In this document: piece after piece, positions 1-5,159 of the stretch | Position numbering within the stretch: the first letter of the stretch is position 1 | Layout: every line of letters begins with the position of its first letter | NCBI GenBank assembly: GCA_023395695.1 | Contig: JAEWYJ010000014.1 | Coordinates: 1-9,171 of the forward strand | Direction: 5' to 3' | Source of the DNA: Bacillota bacterium | Lineage (GTDB): Bacteria > Bacillota > Clostridia > Oscillospirales > Ruminococcaceae | Length of the DNA stretch: 9,171 nt | Program-made: the position numbers and the translations under genes | Notes under the pieces: generated by a model | What the model was told of the DNA's origin: nothing | Database searches by the model: none | Seen by the model: the letters and a program-made list of their open reading frames with translations, nothing else

Positions 1-1364
1 GAATCATTGTCCTCCTTAATTTCGGCGCTGGTCCATGTCGCGCCCATGTCCTCGCTTGTTAGCACCGTGACCGGCAGCTCGCCCGTCTCCTCAGAGGTTC
101 CCCCGAAAGCAAGCGCTGTCTTAGCGGACGTGACAAAGCTGCCCGGATAATAGAGATAGCCGTTTAGCGGCGCGGGCAGAAGGTCGTCGACCTGCACGAA
201 GCGATTCCCGTAAGAAAACGTCGCCCCAAGGCGACCGTCGGGCGCATCGCTTACGGGAAAGAAACTATTTTGCTCGGAACGCAGCTGCCCAAGATCAAGC
301 AGCGTATCCCGCGCGAGGCGGTTGACGTAAGGCGCGTAGGTATTTGTGAGGTAACGAAAACTGCCGTCCGGCATTTTACGCACCGTCAGCAGATATTCTT
401 CGTCGTATGGAACGCGGGTCACATAGTCGTAACCAACATAGCGAATCTCAAGGAGATCGTCCTTTTCGGCCCATTCTATCACCCGCATCGGCTTTGGGCC
501 GCCGCCCCGCCCACCATCGTTGTAAATGGTATCGGTTGCAGCGTCGTAATTATAGTTCCCCAACGAAAGATGCTCCCGTGCGACGCCCTCAAAGTATCGG
601 TTAAGCGTCGAGAGCACCTCCTCAACCGGCCAATTGTCACTGTAGCGGTCAAACGGGTTGACTCCTTCATAGTTGCTAATGTCTTCGTAGAGCCATATCC
701 AGCGCGAAAGCTCCGCGGGGCTGTGCCACTCGCCGCCGCCAAGCGCGGTATAGAAGATGGGCCGCAAATAAGTCTCATAAATTGCGTTGGCTGCGTCGTG
801 GTTTGGGTAAAGCGCCCGATCGTGCAGTACCTTTTGTGCCAGTGGCTCACTCGTGCCCGGCATGTCGTAGACCAGACAGCCGTAGTCGTTAAGGTAAAGC
901 CCCTTAATCTCCCACGCTTCCGGGCCAAAAGGGACGGCCGAATCGTTCCAGCTCGGAAGATAAGCGTCGCTCTGATACAGCCCGTCTTCGCGGTTCTCAA
1001 AGCGCGTTACGCTGACAAAGCCCGCCTCTCCACGCTCACGCGCGGCAAAGGTCGCAATTAAGAGCTCGGCCGGTCGGTCGGCCTGAACCTCGCCAAGAAA
1101 CCACTCGACGAGAGCGGCATCGGTCGCGGGCTGCTCTTCGCCGCAAATCAGCATTTGCCGCTCCACCGCCTCACGGTAGGCCGCCGACCCGGCGGCGCCC
1201 TCGGGCAGCGCGTCGGGGTAACGCAGCGCGACCGGCGGGCGGGCATTGCCGGGCTCGGCAACAGCAGGCTGCGAGGACGCCTGTGACCCGCTGGGGCGGC
1301 AGGCGGTAAACAGCAGCGTCAGCAGCACAAGCAACGCCATCAGCGCACGGAATTTGGTCGACAT
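1..1364 (-). CDS. Secreted lipoprotein with C-terminal Asp-box (BNR/sialidase-like) repeat, partial
   Basis: The frame is open for 454 codons from an ATG at 1364 and leaves the window at the left edge, so the C-terminus is missing. An AGGGGAG-like ribosome binding site lies about 7 nt upstream. Residues 1-22 form a lipoprotein signal: basic start (K4, R6), a Leu-rich core, then F-T-A-C with C22 as the likely lipidated cysteine. A low-complexity Ser/Ala/Pro linker follows, as usual for surface lipoproteins. Residues about 45-400 are an acidic, aromatic-rich region I do not recognise. Residues 437-444 read S-E-D-M-G-A-T-W, an exact match to the Asp-box pattern S-x-D-x-G-x-T-W found on the blades of sialidase-type beta-propellers, so a propeller probably continues off the edge. 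Asp boxes are structural and do not by themselves show glycosidase activity. The protein is likely anchored to the outer face of the membrane; the ligand is unknown. The gene is GC-rich compared with the regulators next to it. Confidence 0.85.
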   Translation of the reverse strand, partial: MSTKFRALMALLVLLTLLFTACRPSGSQASSQPAVAEPGNARPPVALRYPDALPEGAAGSAAYREAVERQMLICGEEQPATDAALVEWFLGEVQADRPAELLIATFAARERGEAGFVSVTRFENREDGLYQSDAYLPSWNDSAVPFGPEAWEIKGLYLNDYGCLVYDMPGTSEPLAQKVLHDRALYPNHDAANAIYETYLRPIFYTALGGGEWHSPAELSRWIWLYEDISNYEGVNPFDRYSDNWPVEEVLSTLNRYFEGVAREHLSLGNYNYDAATDTIYNDGGRGGGPKPMRVIEWAEKDDLLEIRYVGYDYVTRVPYDEEYLLTVRKMPDGSFRYLTNTYAPYVNRLARDTLLDLGQLRSEQNSFFPVSDAPDGRLGATFSYGNRFVQVDDLLPAPLNGYLYYPGSFVTSAKTALAFGGTSEETGELPVTVLTSEDMGATWTSAEIKEDND

Positions 1365-1476
1365 AGGATTCTCCCCTTTGGCTGTATCGGTTATTTTTAA
1401 TAGCGGGTATATGCCGAGGCCCTGTTGATCTTTCTTCAAATAGCGCCCATTTCTATTGGCTCAACTTGTTTTTAAA

Positions 1477-1506
1477 AGTATAGCACCCACCTGCTTATCC
1501 TGTCAA
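1477..1506 (-). promoter_or_regulatory. Sigma-A promoter of the lipoprotein gene
   Basis: On the minus strand a perfect -35 TTGACA (1501-1506) and a -10 TATACT (1477-1482) are separated by 18 bp. The predicted transcript starts near 1470, giving a leader of about 105 nt before the ATG at 1364. No riboswitch-like structure was recognised in that leader. Confidence 0.75.
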
Positions 1507-1544
1507 AAAATTGGCGGCTCTCCCCCTTGTGCAGATCATTAGAA

Positions 1545-1569
1545 ACGGGGCAGCTACTCACTGCCCCGT
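1545..1569 (-). terminator. Hairpin after the AraC-type regulator gene
   Basis: A perfect 9-bp stem (ACGGGGCAG, 1545-1553, with CTGCCCCGT, 1561-1569) surrounds a 7-nt loop, 20 nt beyond the stop of the regulator on the minus strand. The T-run after the stem is short (TTTCT), so termination may be partial. The lipoprotein promoter lies immediately beyond it. Confidence 0.6.
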
Positions 1570-1588
1570 CTACAAAATTTTTGTGTTC

Positions 1589-2464
1589 CTATTTCTTTTC
1601 GTTTACTGCAATCCAAATTTCACAGGTGTAATCCGGATTGGATACCTCCGCGGAGGGGTAGACTTCCAGCTCTATGCCGTTGCCGTATTCGTAGTTACTC
1701 TGGGGAAAGAACTCGGTGACAATGCGCTGATAGGTGGTCTTGAATGCCTCGGGCATCGGGCCCTTGCACTGGAATACCGCATAGGTGTATGCGGGAACAT
1801 CCATAATCGTCAACGTGTCTCCATGCAGTGGCGCGCCATTGTATTCCGCGCCGATACCATAGGGGAAACCGGAATCAGCCATCTCCCCAGAAAAGCAGAT
1901 GCCCAGTATGCCGTTCAGATTATCAAAGCGGCCGTGCTTGCAAATGTTCTCAATAGTGCCGTCTTTGGTGCACTCGTTCCAGAATGCCGAAATTTCCTCT
2001 GTGGCGGTATCTCCCTGGGGCTTGGCGACCTGCTTTTTCTTGCAGATGATTTTAAGTGCGTCTTTCTTTTCAATTCTGTAGTCCATAGTACTGCCTCCCG
2101 ATAAAATCAGTTTTACGGACAGCCTGAAAAAGGATTTGATAGTACCTCCCCGGCGCGCTTCTGTTGGGGGAATACCGTGAAAACGCTGGAACGCGCGGGA
2201 GAAGCTTTCGGGGGTGTCGTAGCCGTATTTGAGCGCAATGTCGATGATTTTATGGCGGGTACGTATCAAATCTTCGGCGGCCAGCGTCAGGCGTCGCATG
2301 CGGATATACTCTCCAAGAGAAAATCCGCAAAGCATACTGAACATCCGCTGGAAATGAAAGGCCGACGAGCAGGCCTGCTTCGCTACCAGCTCATAGTCAA
2401 TTTTCTCGGTCAAATGCGCCTCTGTGTAATCAAGGGAGCGCTGTATCCCCATAATCCAATCCAT
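1589..2464 (-). CDS. AraC-family regulator with GyrI-like effector-binding domain
   Basis: This 291-residue protein has the Rob/TipA-like layout of a DNA-binding half fused to a small-molecule-binding half. Residues 1-105 are an AraC/XylS-type double helix-turn-helix: the first around 23-46 (VAKQA...HFQRMF), the second around 72-97 with the family signature I-A-L-K-Y-G-Y-D-T-P-E-S-F-S-R-A-F. Residues about 125-291 resemble the GyrI-like/AraC effector-binding domain, including the central G-I-G segment and a C-terminal strand ending in E-I-W-I-A-V. Proteins of this layout usually activate transport or stress genes on binding amphipathic or cationic compounds; the ligand here is unknown. AAGGAGG stands 8 nt before the ATG. 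It lies 95 bp downstream of the WYL regulator on the same strand, so co-transcription is possible; I found no convincing promoter in that gap. No obvious target gene is adjacent. Confidence 0.9.
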   Translation of the reverse strand: MDWIMGIQRSLDYTEAHLTEKIDYELVAKQACSSAFHFQRMFSMLCGFSLGEYIRMRRLTLAAEDLIRTRHKIIDIALKYGYDTPESFSRAFQRFHGIPPTEARRGGTIKSFFRLSVKLILSGGSTMDYRIEKKDALKIICKKKQVAKPQGDTATEEISAFWNECTKDGTIENICKHGRFDNLNGILGICFSGEMADSGFPYGIGAEYNGAPLHGDTLTIMDVPAYTYAVFQCKGPMPEAFKTTYQRIVTEFFPQSNYEYGNGIELEVYPSAEVSNPDYTCEIWIAVNEKK

Positions 2465-2559
2465 CTTTCAAACCTCCTTCCGTAAGTAGATTCTATCAGG
2501 ATTTATCTTATTATTCCTGACTTTCCGTGCGGTGCGGTGACAGGGTATCGAATAACCAT

Positions 2560-3489
2560 TCAAGCGTATAAGGCGGCGATATTCTGTATTTTACGCTTCA
2601 TTTCTGCGCAAACATGTGGCGGTTCCAGGCATTTGCATTTGTCGCCAAAGCTTAGAAGAATATCATAGTAATAATCGTTTTCTATAAAAGGGAAGTCCAC
2701 AATATAATGTGCATCACCATCGGGTGTGAAGCTTTCACAAGAGCAGAAATCCAGCATCCTATCCATGATAGATTTGTGAATGCGAATTTTGATTTCTGTC
2801 TGTATCGTTGCCAGAATATCATCAAAACCCAACTGTGGTTTTTCATCATGCCGCGGCGTGAAAAGTTCGTCTTCCATTTGCAGATTTGATATGCGAGATA
2901 GCCTGAATAAGCGAAAATCATTTCTTTTATGGCAATACCCTTGCAAATACCAGTGACTACTTTTCAGTACAAGCTGATAAGGTTCAACTGTTCGTGTGGT
3001 CTTATTTCCGTGGTGGGCCACATAGTCAAAGGAGAGCAGCCCGTTTTCCTGCAAAGCGGTTTTGACAGTTTCCAAGTATGGTTGTATGTTCCTGTTGCCT
3101 ATCCACGGACTTAAATCAATATGAATTTGATTTACTTTTAATTCAATATCGTTTGCTCTGTCGGCAGGGATACAACGCTTAACTTTCGCCAGCGCGTTCA
3201 CCAGCTCATCCCCATGCATCACATTAGAAAGATTGGAAAGTCCCATCAGAATCGCGGAAAGATCGGCAATGGAAAAAACATTTTTATCAAGCTTGTATTG
3301 CTGCATAATCTCAAAGCCGCCGCCCACGCCCGATATAGAGCGGACAGGAATTCCCGCCATGTTAATCGTGTCGACGTCGCGGTAGATTGTACGGGTTGAA
3401 ACTTCAAACAAATTGGCCAGTTCTTGCGCGCCGACCCGCTCTTTGTCAAGGAGTATCATAATGATGCTGACAAGCCTGTCAACCTTCAT
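2560..3489 (-). CDS. WYL-domain HTH transcriptional regulator (YafY/DeoR-like)
   Basis: A 309-residue cytoplasmic regulator. Residues about 3-58 are a winged helix-turn-helix of the HTH_11 type, with recognition helix S-T-R-T-I-Y-R-D-V-D and a Gly-rich wing (G-V-G-G-G-F-E). Residues about 148-215 are the WYL domain, including the name-giving W180-Y181-L182 and the following R-L-F-R-L-S-R-I strand. The C-terminal part (about 225-309) fits the WCX extension. WYL domains sense ligands, nucleic acids or nucleotides in known members; the effector here cannot be read from sequence. I chose the ATG at 3489 because AAAGGCGG precedes it at proper spacing. An in-frame ATG at 3552 would add 21 residues but sits in the divergent promoter/palindrome and lacks a ribosome binding site. 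It is divergent from the DJ-1/PfpI gene, which is the natural candidate target. Confidence 0.9.
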   Translation of the reverse strand: MKVDRLVSIIMILLDKERVGAQELANLFEVSTRTIYRDVDTINMAGIPVRSISGVGGGFEIMQQYKLDKNVFSIADLSAILMGLSNLSNVMHGDELVNALAKVKRCIPADRANDIELKVNQIHIDLSPWIGNRNIQPYLETVKTALQENGLLSFDYVAHHGNKTTRTVEPYQLVLKSSHWYLQGYCHKRNDFRLFRLSRISNLQMEDELFTPRHDEKPQLGFDDILATIQTEIKIRIHKSIMDRMLDFCSCESFTPDGDAHYIVDFPFIENDYYYDILLSFGDKCKCLEPPHVCAEMKRKIQNIAALYA

Positions 3490-3540
3490 GCGATAACCGC
3501 CTTTCAAAACTTCTTTTTTTGTTGCAGATTGTTGCCATGC

Positions 3541-3551
3541 TGTTGTCAACA
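3541..3551. promoter_or_regulatory. Palindrome, candidate operator between WYL regulator and DJ-1 gene
   Basis: TGTTG-T-CAACA is a perfect 5+5 inverted repeat around one central base. On the minus strand it contains a consensus -35 (TTGACA, 3544-3549), although no good -10 follows it. On the plus strand it lies just upstream of an extended -10. Two more GTTG copies occur at 3521 and 3531, so GTTG recurs at 3521, 3531 and 3542, about one helical turn apart. This is a plausible binding site for the WYL regulator, but that is inference. Confidence 0.4.
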
Positions 3552-3557
3552 ATTACA

Positions 3558-3566
3558 TGGTACAAT
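3558..3566 (+). promoter_or_regulatory. Extended -10 promoter of the DJ-1/PfpI gene
   Basis: TGG-TACAAT matches the extended -10 pattern TGn-TATAAT with one mismatch, 37 nt before the start codon. No good -35 is found at 15-18 bp, as is common for extended -10 promoters. The candidate operator lies directly upstream. Confidence 0.5.
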
Positions 3567-3603
3567 AAATCTATAAGAAACGCAATGAAAATGGAGGAAA
3601 GTT

Positions 3604-4245
3604 ATGTTGACAATCTATGTTTACATCCTTGATACGTTAGCCGACTGGGAACTGGGCTATGTCACCTCGGAGTTAAATTCCGGTCGTTTTTTCAAAAAGA
3701 ATGCATCTCAGATATCGCTGAAAACGGTCAGTGATTCTAAAGCACCAATTCATACAATGGGCGGGCTGACGTTGTTGCCCGATTGCCTGATTGAGGACAT
3801 TGCTCTGAGCAAAGAGAGCGTGCTGCTATTGCCCGGTGCAGATACATGGAACGACCCCAGGCATGGCGCGATCATACAAAAAGCAAGCGAGCTGCTCACT
3901 GCGAATGCTACTGTCTGTGCCATCTGCGGAGCTACCACCGCGCTTGCGAACAGTGGACTGTTGGATAACCGTCCGCATACCAGCAACGGGCCTGGTTTTC
4001 TTGAAATGGTTTCTCCATATTATAAAGGGCAGCGCTTTTATATAGACCAGCCATCTGTAGCAGATCGCAGTCTTATTACTGCAAGTTGCACCGGAGCTTT
4101 ATTGTGGGCGAAACAAATTATAGAGCATTTAGGTATTTTTGAATTAAACACGCTGGAATCCTGGTATGAATATTTTAGAACCGGTAAGCCTGAACATTTC
4201 TTTGCCCTCATGCAAACTTTGCCGTCTAACAATGAAAATAATTAG
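3604..4245 (+). CDS. DJ-1/PfpI-family (class I glutamine amidotransferase-like) protein
   Basis: A 213-residue cytoplasmic protein with the DJ-1/PfpI fold. It starts with a hydrophobic beta strand (L-T-I-Y-V-Y-I-L-D), followed by an acidic residue (E16, in W-E-L-G-Y) at the position where the family keeps the Glu that contacts the catalytic cysteine. The nucleophile elbow is A-I-C-G-A-T with C108, followed by the usual small-residue helix (A-L-A-N-S-G-L-L-D). Residues 75-80 (L-L-P-G-A-D) match the L-x-P-G-G loop. The length is typical of stand-alone members. Family members include proteases, chaperones, deglycases and hydratases, so a specific reaction cannot be assigned. GGAGG lies 6 nt before the ATG. 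Divergent placement from the WYL regulator suggests induced expression, perhaps in stress. The local sequence is AT-richer than the flanking blocks. Confidence 0.88.
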   Translation: MLTIYVYILDTLADWELGYVTSELNSGRFFKKNASQISLKTVSDSKAPIHTMGGLTLLPDCLIEDIALSKESVLLLPGADTWNDPRHGAIIQKASELLTANATVCAICGATTALANSGLLDNRPHTSNGPGFLEMVSPYYKGQRFYIDQPSVADRSLITASCTGALLWAKQIIEHLGIFELNTLESWYEYFRTGKPEHFFALMQTLPSNNENN

Positions 4246-4380
4246 TTGCTGCCTTAAGCAATTTGGAGACATGGTGATTTGCGCTTACGGCGGCGGAATT
4301 TTTCCTGCTGCTGTAAAATATTCCTTATCCCAAACAGAGCGAATTAATTTAGGAGGGCACTCCGAAATTCTAAGCAAAAC

Positions 4381-4414
4381 GCATAAAAACCGCTTAAAAA
4401 AGCGGTTTTTATGC
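4381..4414. terminator. Bidirectional intrinsic terminator (tRNA-Pro / DJ-1 gene)
   Basis: A perfect 15-bp stem (4381-4395 with 4400-4414) closes an AAAA loop; each strand has a run of five T within the 3' arm. It sits just past the CCA end of tRNA-Pro on the minus strand and 135 nt past the DJ-1 stop on the plus strand, so it can serve both convergent units. The 4246-4380 stretch between holds no recognised gene. Confidence 0.85.
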
Positions 4415-4420
4415 AAAAGA

Positions 4421-4496
4421 TGGTCGGAGTGACAGGGTTCGAACCTGCGGCCTGATGGTCCCAAACCACCCGCGCTACCAACTGCGCCACACCCCG
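4421..4496 (-). tRNA. tRNA-Pro (anticodon UGG)
   Basis: A 76-nt cloverleaf with encoded CCA (complement of 4421-4423). The acceptor stem pairs CGGGGTG with CACTCCG, with one G-U pair; the discriminator is A. The D-arm has AGTTGGTAG, the anticodon loop is TTTGGGA giving UGG, and the T-arm contains GGTTCGAACC. The anticodon stem GGTGG/CCATC includes one G-U pair. The decayed upstream copy has the more usual CCTGG in this position. It is a single-gene unit with its own promoter and terminator. Confidence 0.95.
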
Positions 4497-4503
4497 ATAT
4501 TCA

Positions 4504-4533
4504 ATTATATGCTACTTTCGCGCCTGTTCCCAA
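4504..4533 (-). promoter_or_regulatory. Promoter of tRNA-Pro
   Basis: A perfect -10 TATAAT on the minus strand (4504-4509) lies 7 nt before the tRNA 5' end, so transcription would begin almost at nucleotide 1 of the tRNA. At 18 bp spacing the only -35 candidate is TTGGGA (4528-4533), four of six matches. It lies in the anticodon loop of the truncated upstream tRNA copy. Confidence 0.6.
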
Positions 4534-4565
4534 ACCAGGTGCGCTACCAACTGCGCTACACCCCG
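4528..4565 (-). pseudogene. Truncated tRNA-Pro copy (5' half only)
   Basis: On the minus strand this matches positions 1-38 of tRNA-Pro, starting CGGGGTGTAGCGCAG and ending in the anticodon loop TTTGGGA. It differs from the intact copy at four positions. After the loop, ACAGG could still close four pairs of an anticodon stem, then the sequence runs into the leader of the intact gene. No T-arm or 3' acceptor strand follows, so it cannot make a tRNA. Its -10 position reads TAAAAC, a poor match, so expression is doubtful. Confidence 0.85.
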
Positions 4566-4596
4566 ATATTCAGTTTTATTGCGATTTCGCGCCGGT

Positions 4597-4624
4597 TCCC
4601 AAATTCCAGATGCGCTATACACGG
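4597..4624 (-). pseudogene. Strongly decayed tRNA-Pro 5'-half remnant
   Basis: The third unit of the 69-bp series keeps TTTGGGA and AGCGCATCTGG from the anticodon and D-arm region, followed by a damaged start (CCGTGTATAG). Most of the D-loop is lost. It is the oldest or least constrained copy. Confidence 0.6.
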
Positions 4625-4705
4625 TTATTTGCTTTCATTTCCGCTTCGCCCATGCTCTCAAAACACTCGCATCACATCTGGGTATCATCGAAACAAAAAG
4701 GAGCG

Positions 4706-4745
4706 AAAAAAATACAGCCAACAAACGTGTTTTATCCAGGCTGTA
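4706..4745 (-). terminator. Intrinsic terminator of the candidate small RNA
   Basis: On the minus strand TACAGCC pairs with GGCTGTA (7 bp). The stem can extend by AACA/TGTT around a CGTT loop, leaving a 7-nt bulge. Seven T follow directly. This would also insulate tRNA-Pro from upstream transcription. Confidence 0.75.
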
Positions 4746-4771
4746 CTTGATCAAAAGCAATATTTTAGCTG
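4706..4771 (-). ncRNA. Candidate small RNA of about 65 nt, unrecognised
   Basis: A minus-strand segment lies exactly between a perfect sigma-A promoter and a strong intrinsic terminator. The predicted transcript starts near 4771 and ends in the T-run at 4706-4712. About 25 nt at the 5' end appear unstructured and A/U-rich; the rest is the terminator hairpin. No start codon with a ribosome binding site is present. A frame opened by TTG codons would encode a short hydrophobic peptide through the terminator, which I consider chance. I do not recognise an RNA family. Confidence 0.5.
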
Positions 4772-4777
4772 CAATAT

Positions 4778-4806
4778 ATTATACTGCATTAAACGGTTAC
4801 TGTCAA
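4778..4806 (-). promoter_or_regulatory. Perfect consensus sigma-A promoter of the candidate small RNA
   Basis: On the minus strand TTGACA (4801-4806), a 17-bp spacer and TATAAT (4778-4783) match the consensus at all twelve positions with ideal spacing. It is divergent from the tRNA-Thr/Tyr promoter, with about 60 bp between the two -35 boxes. Confidence 0.8.
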
Positions 4807-4824
4807 TCAAACGTGTGCATATAA

Positions 4825-4865
4825 AACATTGAAACCTGATAAATTTAAAAAATAACATTGAAACC
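4825..4865 (+). repeat. 12-bp direct repeat upstream of the tRNA-Thr promoter
   Basis: AACATTGAAACC occurs at 4825-4836 and again at 4854-4865, 29 bp apart and ending just before the -35 of the tRNA promoter. The first copy contains TTGAAA, which with TAACAT 18 bp on could act as a weak upstream promoter. It may instead be a binding site or a small duplication. Confidence 0.6.
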
Positions 4866-4867
4866 GG

Positions 4868-4896
4868 TTGACATTTATCCAAGTTAATGTTATAGT
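4868..4896 (+). promoter_or_regulatory. Promoter of the tRNA-Thr/tRNA-Tyr unit
   Basis: A perfect -35 TTGACA (4868-4873), a 17-bp spacer and -10 TATAGT (4891-4896). The start would be near 4903, leaving a leader of about 20 nt before tRNA-Thr. Confidence 0.85.
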
Positions 4897-4922
4897 AAAT
4901 TTCGCTGTCATTCACTTGCTAT

Positions 4923-4998
4923 GCTGGTGTAGCTCAGTTGGTAGAGCAGCTGATTTGTAATCAGCAGGTCGGGGGTTCAAGTCCGTCCACCAGCTCCA
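4923..4998 (+). tRNA. tRNA-Thr (anticodon UGU)
   Basis: A 76-nt cloverleaf with encoded CCA (4996-4998). The acceptor stem GCTGGTG/CACCAGC is fully paired and the discriminator is T. The D-arm has the standard AGCTCAGTTGGTAGAGC. The anticodon stem GCTGA/TCAGC encloses TTTGTAA, anticodon UGU. The T-arm carries GGTTCAAGTCC. It is followed after 21 nt by tRNA-Tyr in the same transcript. Confidence 0.96.
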
Positions 4999-5019
4999 CC
5001 TTTAAAATTGAATAAATGT

Positions 5020-5105
5020 GGGAGTGTTCCCGAGCGGCCAAAGGGGGCAGACTGTAAATCTGTTGTCTTACGACTACGATGGTTCGAATCCATCCGCTCC
5101 CACCA
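5020..5105 (+). tRNA. tRNA-Tyr (anticodon GUA)
   Basis: An 86-nt class II tRNA with a long variable arm and encoded CCA (5103-5105). The acceptor stem GGGAGTG/CGCTCCC has one G-U pair. The anticodon loop CTGTAAA gives GUA, and the T-arm carries GGTTCGAATCC. The long variable arm after the anticodon stem separates bacterial tRNA-Tyr from other short-arm isoacceptors. Confidence 0.96.
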
Positions 5106-5109
5106 AATT

Positions 5110-5148
5110 AAAGTCATGTATGAGTATTTGAACTCATACATGACTTTT
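5110..5148 (+). terminator. Intrinsic terminator of the tRNA-Thr/Tyr unit
   Basis: A perfect 16-bp stem (5110-5125 with 5132-5147), loop ATTTGA, followed by T-rich TTGCTTT. It begins 5 nt after the CCA of tRNA-Tyr. Confidence 0.9.
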
Positions 5149-5159
5149 GCTTTATGTAT

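Larger units (their letters stand above)
4459..4640 (-). repeat. 69-bp tandem repeat made of tRNA-Pro 5' half plus its leader
   Basis: The block TCCCAAA... begins at 4459, 4528 and 4597, an exact 69-bp period. Each unit, read on minus, is about 31 bp of leader (sharing GGCGCGAAA and TGAATAT) plus the first 38 nt of tRNA-Pro. Unit 1 is the 5' half of the intact gene. Unit 2 matches it at 34 of 38 tRNA positions. Unit 3 is strongly decayed and fades out by about 4640. The 3' half of the tRNA exists only once. Confidence 0.85.

Noticed and set aside
270..1061. 263-codon plus-strand open frame
   Set aside because: It lies opposite the lipoprotein gene, whose frame has a signal peptide, lipobox, ribosome binding site and promoter. 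The long shadow frame is due to high GC.
1511..2104. 197-codon plus-strand open frame
   Set aside because: Antisense to the well-supported AraC-type regulator and the hairpin after it; no ribosome binding site or recognised motif.
4166..4432. 88-codon plus-strand frame overlapping the end of the DJ-1 gene
   Set aside because: It overlaps DJ-1 by 80 bp, then runs through the terminator and into tRNA-Pro; no ribosome binding site and no recognised motif.
4640..4770. Minus-strand frame encoding a short hydrophobic peptide through the 4706-4745 terminator
   Set aside because: Only TTG starts, no ribosome binding site, and the intrinsic terminator falls inside the frame. A small RNA explains the signals better.
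4455..4832. 125-codon plus-strand open frame with a repeated 23-residue pattern
   Set aside because: It runs antisense through tRNA-Pro and its decayed copies. The protein repeat exists only because 69 bp is divisible by three. No ribosome binding site is present.
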